DNA of 64,000 bases, from the NCBI GenBank assembly GCA_023512835.1, contig CM042089.1, positions 558,001 through 622,000 on the forward strand, given 5' to 3'. A program made the translations under genes and the position numbers. Source of the stretch: Taxillus chinensis. Taxonomy: Eukaryota > Streptophyta > Magnoliopsida > Santalales > Loranthaceae. The notes under the pieces are model-generated. The model worked only from the letters and a program-made list of their open reading frames with translations, had not been told where the DNA came from and made no database searches. This document shows positions 13,186 through 26,000 of the stretch, in pieces; positions within the stretch are counted from its first letter, which is position 1; each line of letters opens with the position of its first letter.

Positions 13186-13598
13186 GAGTACTAGCATCAG
13201 CTATCCCATTGGTTTTTTTAAATTTACAGTTTTAAACTATTTTTTATTTTCCTATATAAATATACATCATAATATATTCCTTAAATCAAACTCTATATTA
13301 TTAAAATAATATTTTATATCACTTATTTTATTTAATAATATTTTTTATAATTTAATATGAAATAAAAGTTAATATTATGAGAAACGTGAAGGAAAAAGGT
13401 GAGAGAAATTTTTTAAATATAATTTAATAATTATAGGGAGTGAATAGTATTTTCCAATATATTCAGAAATATTGTACAAACCTCATAGAAAAAGTTAAAT
13501 ATAGCGTATCTGCTGTGAGAATGATTTTATGATTTTTTAATTTTTTCCCCTTAAATTTAGGGAAACGGATTTATACAGGAAATCTGATACTAATGCTC
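13186..13598. mobile_element. Tourist-like (PIF/Harbinger) MITE with TTA target duplication
   Basis: The left end GAGTACTAGCATCAG matches the reverse complement of the right end (GAGCATTAGTATCAG). Both ends are flanked directly by TTA (13183-13185 and 13599-13601). The 413-bp interior is AT-rich with no ORF. The terminal inverted repeats and 3-bp TTA duplication are hallmarks of PIF/Harbinger-derived MITEs. It shares its terminal bases with the elements in the Alfin-like gene introns. Confidence 0.75.
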
Positions 13599-14389
13599 TT
13601 AACATCCTCATATGTTCTGTTGAAAGTTGAATAGTCGTTATTGAACCATTGTGACCTCATAAATAAAATATACAAATGAATATAAATATTGCTAAAATGA
13701 ATTGAAAAAAGAATTTTATAGGTAACTAAGAACATTATGTTTAAGAATAATTCGATCGATTTGTGATTTTGATTGTACAATTACACACATTGTATATTGA
13801 GGAGGAGGTCTATTTAACTTCTTTCAAATTAATTTAATTGTCTCTTATGAAATGTAATAATGAAATTCGTGAATGATTTTGGTATGAAATGTTGTCGTAT
13901 TTCTAAAATAAAACCTTAATATATGCAAATTAATTCTTTAATATTTTTTTTAAAAATCAGCATAGATATATTTTTACATAATTTTAAAAATACTTAAATA
14001 GACTGTTTTTCTTATTATATAGAAAACCATTAAATATTCTACAGTCTACCCCAACAGATTTGTTGTGAGAAGGAGAGAAAGACATTTGAAGTAAAAGAGA
14101 CTCGAGATAATTAATTAATCTATTTCATCCTTATGTATTAAAAAAGAGCGGTTAAATAAAAGTATGATAATTTTGGTTTATTATTAGTTTTTTCAATGCA
14201 ACCAACAAGCCCTGCATGTGATGTGAAGTTGAGTTTGAGAATTGAAGTTCGACGACCGCAAAAGTGGAGGCCACGGGATCCTTGTGCGTGTGGGTCGTGG
14301 GACAACATGTCAACAACAGCTACGCCTCAACTAACTTAAGGGCCCAGTCTTAGGCTCATCATACATACAAACTTTTTTTTTTTCATGAT

Positions 14390-15005
14390 AAATGAATTCA
14401 ATCGAGCCTCATGAGTTTAGTTTAATATATTCTTAAATCAATCGAGAGAACACAAATATTAAATTATTTTATGTTTGTTTGTTAATATTTATGAATAGAT
14501 CGTGATTATTTTTTCATAAATAGTATTCATAAAATGCATTAAATATTTTATTTTTATTTTTTAAAAAATTTAATATATTTATTTATTTAATTGTTAATAA
14601 ACTAAAACATTTAATTATGTAAAATTTATAAATAAATTAATTTATCTTTTTATTTATTCTCAAACTCGAAAGGTTTTCGTATGTTTAATTATTCGTAAAT
14701 TAAAATATTAATTATTTAAAATTTATAAATAAACAATTTTTTCTATTTGTGAATTCATGTTTATTTATTTATTTATTTGTTCAATTATTTAAAAAAATAT
14801 ATATATTTATAAACATATTTATTGATATTAACGAACACATAGGTGAATACATATTTACAAATTTAAATAAGTTAAACACAATTTGATTCAAATTAGTTCT
14901 TTTATGTTAGTGAAAAAAAATATTTATAAATATTTTTTTAAATGGATATAAATAATATTTTATTGAGTCAAACGTGAATTTATTGACGAATATTTATTTC
15001 ATTTA
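14390..15005. repeat. AT-rich dispersed repeat, copy 1
   Basis: About 0.6 kb with many TTTATGAAT / ATTCATAAA type motifs. It ends with ATTGAGTCAAACGTGAATTT, close to the end of a second copy at 17770-18360 (ATCGAGCCAAACGCGAATTT). It has no coding capacity. The boundaries are approximate. Confidence 0.5.
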
Positions 15006-15069
15006 TGGCCCTACACACATATGTGCAAACTAAATTTACTCTCGTTTATGTTCTCCCTTGCATCTGTTG

Positions 15070-15530
15070 GACTAGGGGACATACAGTAGAAGAAAAACAG
15101 GAAAACAAAACAAATTAGTTTCCTAGGCTGGAGTATAGGTAGGCCAAGGGATAAACCAGAGGCATCAAAAACAAGCTCTCTTCACATGACACTTACAGCC
15201 AAGGCCGCGTGCCTACAAAGGCGGAAGTACCTGTGTAACTAGGTACCGACAGGTGCAAAAAGCACCCATACTCCGGGGAATGCTCCCGGTGAAAAGCCTA
15301 ATTGTGGAGATAAAAAGCCTAGTGCCTTATTGGGGCGCCAAGTACTAGGCTCCGCTGGAATCCACACAGAATCGAGCTGGCGTCCACCAACACTACCAAG
15401 ACTCGAGAGGTGTGTCCTTTGTGAGGACAAGCCCTACCTGGAAAGGCGTCGGCCATGTTTGTTTAGAGCTGTTGTGGAAGGGTGAGACTCTAACACCAAT
15501 GGCCAACACAACAGCTAGATTGTTAAGAAA
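15070..15530. other. GC-richer island of unknown nature
   Basis: A ~460-bp stretch of clearly higher GC content stands inside very AT-rich DNA. It has a stem-loop with arms AGCCTAGT and ACTAGGCT (about 15318-15353) and a GGCGCC palindrome in the loop region. A 63-codon minus-strand frame (15239-15430) shows no recognisable family. It could be a degenerate retrotransposon leader or a lost gene fragment. I cannot identify it. Confidence 0.4.
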
Positions 15531-15854
15531 GTAATATGAAAAACTTAATTTACCATGTTGTTTTATAAACTTAGCTGATTTATCACTATTTTTTTTATTT
15601 TAGTGACAAGGTTAGTGTATAGTTTTTTTTAATGATTATCTCGTTAATACTTCTCATCTTAATGAAATAGGTTAAGATCAACTCCAGATTTTTTATTATT
15701 TTTAAATAGAGAGTAAAACTCTAAATTTGTAATCCATCACATTCTTCATATAACTCTTAATTTACATCAAAAGACTACTGTATTCTTCAAAATAAATAAT
15801 TACTATTCATTCTTTACATATTATTTTATTATTTTTGTTAAAAAAAATTCTCTT

Positions 15855-16105
15855 ATTTACTTTATCTATATGGATTAATATTAATTACAAATTATGCTCG
15901 AAATATGTATATCGACTATAATTTTGTTAAAATTTTAAACTTTCAATTACCAGCTAACCAAATTTAGCTGAGGTACTTGATAACCAAATTTAGTTAAATT
16001 TGGTTATTAAGTACCTCGGAGTTTAAATTATAACAAAGTTTGTTGCCAAAACATAAATTTCGAGTATAATTTGTGACCAATATTGCTCTATATAGATAAA
16101 CTTAT
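15855..16105. mobile_element. Fold-back (long inverted repeat) MITE-like element
   Basis: Two arms meet near 15994. The inner part GAGGTACTTGATAACCAAAT pairs almost perfectly with ATTTGGTTATTAAGTACCTC. The outer parts ACAAATTATGCTCGAAAT and ATTTCGAGTATAATTTGT also pair, as do further bases out to about 15855 and 16105. A ~25-bp insertion sits in the left arm. The right flank continues to ...ACAAATGCTC, resembling the ends of the TTA-flanked MITEs in the Alfin-like introns. The transcript would form a long hairpin. Confidence 0.65.
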
Positions 16106-17769
16106 TAAAATATTTAGTTATATTTTATTACAAATGCTCTAAATGCAATAATGATAATTAGATTATTTGATTTTCAAAAATTGTATGACTTGATTATAAG
16201 AGTATTTAGTAAGTTTTATATGCTTTTATGTTATTACTTATAACTTAAATAATATTAATTATAATTTTAAATAATAAATTTTAAATATGAATTACACACT
16301 TATTATTTCAGTCTCTCTTAATTAAATTTTTTAGATCCATTCCTAGGCTCGTCAAATATAGAGTAATACGTGGGAGCCCGTCGAACATAGATACTGTTTT
16401 GAATGGACGATTGAATTCTGATTAGTTCTTTGTTTGATTGAGTCGTAGATCTATAAATATATTATTGAAGAATAGTATTATAGTTATACGTGTAAACTCT
16501 CAACGCTTAAAATATTTTTTACATAGTTTGAAATTGCTCTAACAAGGTAAAGGTTAAATAATATAAAATAAACAAAATAGATTGACACTGTTTTAAAAAT
16601 ATCATAATATTTTATAATTTAAGAAACAAACAAGGGGCAGAAAACAAACACATATAGGATTACGTCGTTGTTAATGTTTGGATGAGTGGACATGCGCAGG
16701 TTGATGCGATGAATCTTGAAACTTCGATGGTAATATTGGAGTAAGACCCCGTTTGGCTTTGTCATAACAAAACCGCAAATCATTATTATGTATAGCGATT
16801 GAATGATACATAGAGTATGTTAGGAGGACGTGTTCAGAGTTGATTGGAGATCCAAAAGCGCAGCGGGAAATTGGATATTATTGATATTGTGGGATAGAAG
16901 ATAATAAGCTTAGCCACCCAGCCAGCTGCATGGAAGTAGTAGTATTTCCAAATCAATAAATGCATAAAGGTTGATCGTACCAGTTGTGCGGTGCTCTCTG
17001 TCTCAGCCCACCACTCAATATTGCGGATTTATTGATGCATGCAACAAAAACTAAGTGTTTTTTTCCCTTCTTTTTAATTCAATAAAAGGAGGATAGGCAA
17101 AGGTTAGGGGAGAGAGGGCCCGCTAGTCTTGTCATGATTGGGAGGGGTGCTCACGGACTTCACTTGATCACCTATTGGTTTGTTCGTCTTCCATTGACTC
17201 TACAGAGATAAAAGCTCCTCAATTCGTAGCCCATCCAACATAACGTTAACCATTTACATTTTGTCATGATTTGGGATCTTTTTGGATGTTGTCGATCGAT
17301 GCTGCTTGGTGTTTTAAAATTGTATAAATATTGTTTTTTCAAATAATATATAAAAATAAAATTTATATGTATAAGATAAATAAATTTAATCAAAATGATT
17401 TCATTGCGGGAAGCGAAATACTTCCGCAAATAATTAATTAATATGTAAAACAAATCACATTTAATAGCCACCAAAAAACTTATATATATGAGTAACAACC
17501 TAAATGTGTTTTTCTCCAAAATTATAATCTTGAAAATATATAAATGAATAAAAATGTTATAACATGATGTTGTGCCTGTACCACGAACAGCGCCGGTACC
17601 AGCAAAATACAACATTAACCTTACATTGCATATATCACAGTTGACTATAATGCACACGTTAGTTATTTCATCTACCGCTAATAAAAAATAGTGCACTCGT
17701 TGAAAAATAAGGTGGAGTGTACTTAACCTCATTGTGGTTTACGTATAGTGTGAATAGTTATTCTTAAGG

Positions 17770-18360
17770 CACGAATCGAGCTGAGCTAAATAATAAGATG
17801 TCGTTATTATTCATTAATAAATCAAATTTAGCTTTAAATTATGTTATCCTGTTGTTCACAAATGTTCACGAATATGTATTCACAAACTTATTTACGAATA
17901 TAATTATAAAATCATAAAAATTTGCAAAAAAAAAAAAAAAATCATATCGCAAACTTATTCAAAAAAGTATAATTAATTAAATATTAGATTATATTATCTT
18001 TATTTAATATGTTTAAACAATTGTTATATATAGTTAATAAAAATATTATAATAATAGTAATAATAAAAAATAAATCAAAAACATATATTTGTAATTTAAT
18101 AATAATATAAAAATATATACTTGCTATTTTATATTTAATAAAATAATTTTTATACATATTAATTAATTTTTTAATTTTATATTCACAAATAATATTTATG
18201 AATACGAACGATATTCATAAACTGTTCGTGAACACTTGTTTATGAATATTCATGAATATAACAATGATATTCATGAACTATTAACGAACGTCACTATTCC
18301 TTAACAAACGAACATAAATAATTTTTTATCGAGCCAAACGCGAATTTATTCATAACGTTT
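17770..18360. repeat. AT-rich dispersed repeat, copy 2
   Basis: Same family as 14390-15005, in the same orientation. It is rich in short palindromic motifs (TTCATGAA, GTTCGTGAAC) and ends ATCGAGCCAAACGCGAATTT. It has no ORF. It is a type of noncoding repeat often seen dispersed in plant genomes. Boundaries are approximate. Confidence 0.5.
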
Positions 18361-19752
18361 AATTAATTTATATCATGTTTTCAATTTAGAATACTTAACT
18401 GGTGGTATTTATTTATGTGTTCATCAAGAACCTTAATTAATGGACTTTAATTAGACACGTCACCCGTGGATCGATGTGCAAACTTTATGTTTTTTTTTCT
18501 CCCTTCATATATACATGAGAGTTTCCGCATTTTCTGTCTTGTTTCACCTCTATTTATATGAAAATGTCTGAAATATTCTGTGATAATAATAAAATAAAAT
18601 GGTAATTAACATTTAATTAATATGGATAATTCGTTATTCACAATAAATTATGGTAGAAGAAAACATAAAATGGATAGATTTAAGAGTTTCTTATTATACT
18701 TTTGTTTCCTTTTTTCATAAACCCGGTTTTTCGTGACAAAATAACCCTTTGACGTGCTTTAACTATAGACAACCACTTGTACAAGGGTGGTTTTAAATAA
18801 TAGTGTTTTCGATTTTTAAAAGTTTAGCCAAGTCCTTTTATGATTGTTCATTTATCCGAACCATATAAGTGATAAAATGCCTAATTCTTAATCGCATGAA
18901 CATGTCTTTTATACAGATAAAGTATTCGAGCATTTTACCCTAAAAAAATTGCTAAGTAATTTTATTGTATTGTTTTGTTTTGTTTTTAAAAGCAGTAAAT
19001 AATAAAATATTTTATGTACTAAATTTAGAAACAGCCCGATAGAAAAGTATTAAATCAACCGTAGCATACGCAAGGAATATGAAAATATCTCTGGCCGGTG
19101 GCAGCAAGGCTAGACCGGGTGGCACGGGTCCTGACTGCAGCTGTCTCATGCATGTAATGTAACCACATGGGGATCGAGGGCTCTCATTTTCGTTAAGAAA
19201 ACTTAACCGGATCATTTAATCTGGATTAATTTACTGCTAGACGTAGCATTTAAGCAGATTTCATTCACATTTCTTAAAATATTATAGTTTACATGGCTGC
19301 ACTTTGGCATTCCCAATAGTGCTCCAAATTGAGAATTCTTATTTTTTTAGTTGGAATCATAGAAAATTTCTACAGTCCTACAAAATAAGAAAAATAATAA
19401 AATTACATAATTTTTAATATAATTTTTTTTAAATAGTGTATCAAAATATTATAATTTTAATGAGTAACATTACTTTTATATTTTTATTAAAATGATATTA
19501 TTTTGATTAAAAATTTATTTATTAATTAAAAACTTAATAAAAATATAAATACTCCTCAAAGTAAAGTGTATTAGAGAGGATACTGTTTACTCATTTTAGG
19601 ACTTCAAATAGTTTTTTTTTTTAATATATTAGAGAGGATGCTTTTTACTCATTAAATTAACTTAACACTACAGAAATAGTTAACCGCGCGTGGGGTAATT
19701 AATATAAACGAGAAGGACAACATTCCCCCATACTCCCATAGGACTCCTCGTC
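18361..19752. other. Intergenic region upstream of the NAC gene
   Basis: AT-rich DNA with a slightly GC-richer patch at 19080-19180. Nothing resembling an exon is seen. The last few hundred bases form the promoter-side region of the NAC gene. Confidence 0.6.
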
Positions 19753-19760
19753 TATAAATA
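19753..19760 (+). promoter_or_regulatory. TATA box of the NAC gene
   Basis: CGTCTATAAATACTTGC contains a good TATA box, giving a start near 19785 and a ~440-nt 5' leader before the ATG at 20228. An alternative TATATAT sequence near 19970 could give a shorter leader. Confidence 0.55.
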
Positions 19761-20227
19761 CTTGCACTGAAAAATATTTCATGGGCGGTTCAACTTTGGG
19801 AGCCCATTGTTGTGATAAAATTATAATGATTAAAAAAACATTTGGAGATAAATTAATGGAGTATAAAAATTTTATAATTTGAAAAAAAAAAAAAAAAACT
19901 AGTAACGCGCGTAGACAAAACTGTAGCTCTCCTATGTAGGCCCTTGATTCAAACTATATGTAGATCTTTCTATATATGACTGACTGGTCCAATTTTCTTC
20001 TCCAGTTTGTATTCTTCTTATTCTTCTTCTTCCTTCTTCCGTTGAATTGGAGAGAGAGAGGTATCGTTAATGTCTCCCTCTCCCTCTCCGTATCGCATAT
20101 ATATATCATCATTTCATTGTTTCCTGACACACATACTGCAATCCAGAACTACAGTAGTACAACGAGTGCATATGTAAAAGAGACCAGAAGATCGCTCTTT
20201 GTCTCTGAGGCGGATTGGATTGGGTTT

Positions 20228-22018
20228 ATGGCAGTTGTGGCAACCATGAACTCCAGCGACGTAGATGAGAGGAAGAAAAATATAATTATTGAGGAAGAGG
20301 TAGATATAGATGAAGAAGAAGAGGAGGAGGAGCCTGTGGTGATGTCAACGTCGACATCAGTGATTAACCAACACCAGCACCACCACCACCACCACCACCA
20401 TCAGCATCAGCAGCAGCAGCAGCCGGAGGACGATAATCACCATCAGGGGGTGGACGAGGAAGCGGAGGCGGTGATGCCCGGATTCCGGTTCCACCCCACG
20501 GAGGAGGAGCTGGTGGAGTTTTACCTCCGCCGCAAGGTTGAGGGAAAGCGTTTCCAAGTGGAACTCATCACCTTCCTGGATCTCTACCGCTATGACCCCT
20601 GGGAGCTTCCTGGTATATACATATCATACTAGCTCAAACCCCTAAGCTAATTTTAGTTATAATTAATATGTATTCACATACCCAAATTAATTAAATACAC
20701 GAGTGTTTTAATTAATTAATCTTATATTATCATAAAATTAATAGGATACACATTTATGTATGCAAATAACTATATGTATGTACGTATGGCCGGGTGTGGT
20801 TTGTGGGGCTACTGCAGCCATGGCTGCGATTGGGGAGAAGGAATGGTTCTTCTACGTGCCGAGAGATCGCAAGTACAGGAATGGAGACCGGCCGAACCGG
20901 GTGACAACTTCCGGCTACTGGAAGGCCACCGGAGCCGACCGGTTGATCCGAACAGAGAACTTCCGATCCATCGGGCTGAAGAAAACGCTGGTGTTCTACT
21001 CCGGGAAGGCTCCCAAAGGCATCCGTACCAGCTGGATCATGAACGAGTACCGCTTGCCCCAACACGAAACCCAACGCCATCAAAAGGTACAACAATTGTA
21101 TATGTATATATATATTACTTACACCAACCCTAATCAATAATCATATACATACATATACATATAAATATATAACATATATATATATATGTATGCTAATTAA
21201 TTAAAACAGGTTTTTTTAGTCACCCATTACCTAGCTAGCTAGTTATTGCAAATGAGTTGGTGCAATAATTTTTTTTGCAGGCAGAAATATCGCTTTGTCG
21301 AGTCTACAAGAGAGCGGGGGTGGATGACCATCACCACCCGCAGTTGCCTCGTATGCTTCCATCCAGATCATCACCATCATCGTCTTCTGGAGGGACCACG
21401 ACGATGCAGGAGCAACAAGCGTTCCATAATAAATATATGAAGCAGCAGCAACGTCAACAAGGCAACTCCTCAGCCTCAGGGGCAGCTCCCAGCTGCCAGC
21501 AGTTCTACTATGGCGGCCTCCACCAGCAGATAGCTGCCAACATGGAACCGCTGACTGGAGCAGCTACAGCTGCAGGTGTTGGCGCCGCCGCTACCACCCC
21601 TCTCGGCACCGCTGCTGATTCAATCACAGTAAGCCCCTTCCAAGTTGCCGCCTACTTTGCTGCCGGCAGCGGAAGCAGTGGCAGTTCTTCAGCCTGTGTG
21701 AATAGTTCGCTGGTGCTGCTTGATGATGATCTCCAAAGAGTAGTAAACTATCAGCAGCAAGCAGCTGCAGCTTCTTCCATGATGATGAATATTCACCATT
21801 TTAATCAACAACAACAGCAGCAGCAGCAGCAACATATTTTCTCCGGATGGCCTTTGCCGCCACCGCCACTGGCCCAACAATTGCAGTCTTTAACGGCCAC
21901 TCCTCCATCCACTGCTGCAATCTCAAACAGACTGCTATGGGAGTGGAATCAGGTGCCCGGGGATCACACCAACACATCATCTTCTTCAGATTATAGTGCC
22001 AATCCTCCCTTCAAGTGA
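20228..22018 (+). CDS. NAC035: NAC-domain transcription factor, NAC035/LOV1 type
   Basis: Exons 20228-20612, 20818-21086 and 21281-22018 join in frame (CCTG|GTATAT, CTGCAG|CC, AAAAG|GTACAA, TTTGCAG|GC) to give 463 aa. The NAC domain covers about residues 83-230, with [65 protein letters not shown] and SLCRVYKR in family order. The N-terminus has Glu, His and Gln runs. The C-terminus is Gln/Ser-rich with [10 protein letters not shown] and ends NPPFK. These C-terminal signatures and the MAVV start match my memory of Arabidopsis LOV1/NAC035, a nuclear regulator linked to flowering time and cold response. I infer the same role class. The ATG at 20228 fits that family; an in-frame ATG at 19976 would add 84 poorly conserved residues with a hydrophobic stretch, and I treat it as leader. 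There is no C-terminal membrane anchor. Confidence 0.93.
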
Positions 22019-22536
22019 TGAGCATATATATGATATTTGGATACTAATTTATCATCCTTCATGCATGTTAATTACTTATTTACCAAATTAATTTGTTTCA
22101 GCAGCAATTTATTAGTAACTATTAGTCCCTCCTATTTATAATTTGCAGACTATGAAATTGAAGTACATCTATTTCTATGTAGCTAGCTAATTACTTGATG
22201 AACTTGAACATATATATATATGTTGATGCATTTAGATATACATGAGTGTTTTCACTTCTTGTTGTTTTTAGGGCACGCACTGGTTTGCAGGGTGATTTGG
22301 AATTTGTTCAATATCCTTGAAATATTTCTATATATACTGCATTATTGGTTTGAGCAATCCATGATTCAGTTTTATGACTGAACTATAGCTGTTTTGTTAC
22401 AAAATAACTTAATGTTGCTTAGCCACTTACTCTACTGCCTTGAATAAACTGTATGAGTTATTTGGACTTCGGAATTGGGTCTCGATCTAAACGGTGATAT
22501 TATGTTTTGTATGAGTTAACCGTTGGGGATAACAAT
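22019..22536. other. 3' flank of the NAC gene
   Basis: AT-rich sequence presumed to contain the 3' UTR of the NAC gene; possible AATAAA-like signals include TGAATAAACTG near 22440. No ORF is present. Confidence 0.5.
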
Positions 22537-23047
<511 letters not shown>

Positions 23048-23054
<7 letters not shown>

Positions 23055-26000
23055 AAATAATTAAATTTAAATATAAAAATATATTATAATCGAATGTTTA
23101 TCAAATTGATATTAATCATACCAAACGGGTTGAATCCGGATTAAGTTTGAGTCTAGACCCCTTACATAAAAGTTTATATCTAAAAGCTTATAAGCATCAA
23201 TTTAGTGTTAGTATAGACCTAAATTATGAGAGGAAACTATTATATACAAGCATTATATGATGATCGAGTACAATCATGTTGATTGGGCCATAACGTTAGG
23301 TGAAAGAATTTTTTATTTGTTCTGTTGGAGTGGAAGTGAGAATTTTTTATTTGTTCTGTTGTAGTTATATATGTTGATTGGGCCATAAGTGGCTTTTCCT
23401 ATTTTAGTATATATGAATCTTATTAATTTTAGTTGTAACAATCACGTATAAAATAAACTCACCAAGTACAAACTATCACATTTTAGTTTCTTTGTTTGTT
23501 TGGTAACAATAAATATTATTAATTAAAAATATATATCAATATTATATGAATTTACAATAACTTACAATGCTGAGAAAATTAGATAAATAGTTGACATTGA
23601 AAATGAGACGATATAATATGACATTAGAATTTTTTTCTTTTTATTAATGGTTTTGGTTTTTCCTCTTTATGATATATGAGACAAATTATATTTTAATAAT
23701 TTTACTCTTTGTCGCACATCAAACTATACATGATGAGTCATTTACTTATCTTATGGAACTTAGTTGCCACCATACACCATGGAATAAGGAAGACTTCCAC
23801 AAATGGGGACGGGAAAGAGCGACGATAAAAAGTCATGCATGGCTTAAGGGGCTTGGTATAAAGGCAACGATAAATGACAAGTGTTGGATAATGACAGAAC
23901 AATCACCAATAACAACGGCCTTGATGCCTTTAGTTTGCGTTTTTACCACGATAAGTGAAGCAAATCAATCAAAAAAATCAAGAACTTTAACTTTGACTTT
24001 ATGTTGTCAATCCCACTAAATGAAATCTCTATCTCATCCTGTGAACCAGACAAGCCCCATCCATCCCATTGAGTTTAACTTCCTACTGTTTTTCTTTCTT
24101 TATTCTAAGCCAATGGTCGTAGCATTTCATTTGTTTGTGCCATGGATGCCTTTAGCATAGATAGGGATTTAAAATCCTATCTTGACTCTTCTCCAAGGCT
24201 TTAAAGTGTTGCTTACATGTCCTGGTTTCTTTGCCTAAATTTAATTCTAACAAACTGGTATCAGAGCCTGATTATCTTGTGGTTATTTTCAATATTAAGT
24301 GTTTCATGATATCGAAAGTTTTCTCGATGTGATGTGATCAAGTTGTGTGTCATGTTGGTGTGGCGATATTCGAGTTATGATGTCACCTTAATATCAAATT
24401 GGTGTGATCTTTTTACAAGACGTGGAATGAGAGGAAGTTACAAGAAATTTTCAATTTCATAGGTGTGTCTTTAGCCTATGGTGTACGGTCAAAGTGTGAC
24501 AAAAGGAGAGATTATTGAGATATTTATCCCACTTCATTCAAGGGCAACAAAGTTAACACACATATAAGAAAAAAGAATATTTTAAATGTCACGATGCATT
24601 TTAAAGCTATACGAGATGATGTTGCGAGCCCAAAGAAGATCGTATTGTTGTGACACATGATTAGACTTTCGCCTGGGCCCAATTTTAACACTCACAGTAA
24701 AAATGTCAAATTGTTAAGAATCATGATTAGGATATAACAATAATTTAAAGAAGGATAATAAAATTTACCTAAACCTTAATTGAAGTATTTTGTGTAATTA
24801 ACTGAACAACCTTTCAATAATAAAAACTTTAAAAGGTTGAAATTTATTAAACTTTTTAATAAATAAATTTGTGGCTTAGACGGCATTATATATATAAACA
24901 AAAGATATCCTCAGTACAATAGAACTTCTAATAGAATAGACATCTTTGTCATTAATTACTTAACGTACAATAATGAAAATCTCAGCTCTAAGTTCTATTT
25001 GAGATTTGAATAGATTAAATAAATAAATGTACAATTTTTATAACTAAAAAAGATTGCTCCTATTATTTTTGGCTGGGGTCCTAAAATTCGTTTATGGCTC
25101 CTTGAACAATATATAATTTAATTAAGTTTTTTTTATTAGAAAATACTTTTAAATATCAAAATATACATAATTTTGTAAAAAAATTGTCATTATTATTATC
25201 AAGGCGACATTATTTTGGTGCACACCCTAGAGTTTTTTTAAAAAATTTTATTTAAATTAAAATGTGGAGAGAAGGAAAAAACACTTACACACTCTCTCAC
25301 TGCAAATTTTATATGGTAGATGAATGTGTTGAATATAAAGTCAAAGTAATAATTAGTATTATGTAATATTCATTCAATGGCTAATAGGTATAATAATAAT
25401 TGTGAGATTAAATACTTCTTTTCTTTTCATATATTAAGTATTTAATATATTAGTGTTGCGCTGTGCATCTCCCAATTCTGATTGTAATTTATAAATTTGA
25501 CTGTAGTTTTCTGCTAATCGGTAATTTATTATCCTGTTATTATGTTATTTAATTAAAATTTTGATTATTATGATTTTGATCTATGAAATTTTAAAATGTA
25601 TGAATATTTAATTAGTAGCTAGTGTTGATGAATGTAATGTTTATTAGCTAATAATGTAATTACCATGAATAAATTTATGATAAATATTAAATATCCTAAA
25701 AAAATGTAGGGTTGAAAAACAGTGTGATATTAAAACCATAAAGCAAGTAAACAACAACCAACACGTCAATAACATCTGCCGAAGGTTCTATTATCATCTT
25801 CAACTTGGGCCATGTAGTCCTCAATTCCGGAAGAAAGGCCCAAAATAAAACCTATGAAAACGACCGCACTCCCTAGCCCAGTCTCCGGAGACGCAGTAAT
25901 GGGATCACCAAATTTGAAGTCAAGGAATCAATCACAGGAAGTCAAGGAAGCTAGTTCGTTAGGCTGACTGCCATTTGTCTATTTGTTTTTATTTTTATGC

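Noticed and set aside
15239..15430. 63-codon minus-strand frame in the GC island
   Set aside because: Short, no motif, and the whole island is of unknown nature; not reported as a gene.
17172..17732. 186-codon minus-strand frame
   Set aside because: Composition is that of AT-rich DNA (Ile, Phe, Tyr, Asn), with no family motif, no leader and no splice support.
23669..24019. 116-codon plus-strand frame near the LTR remnant
   Set aside because: No gag, pol or other motif; composition typical of noncoding DNA.
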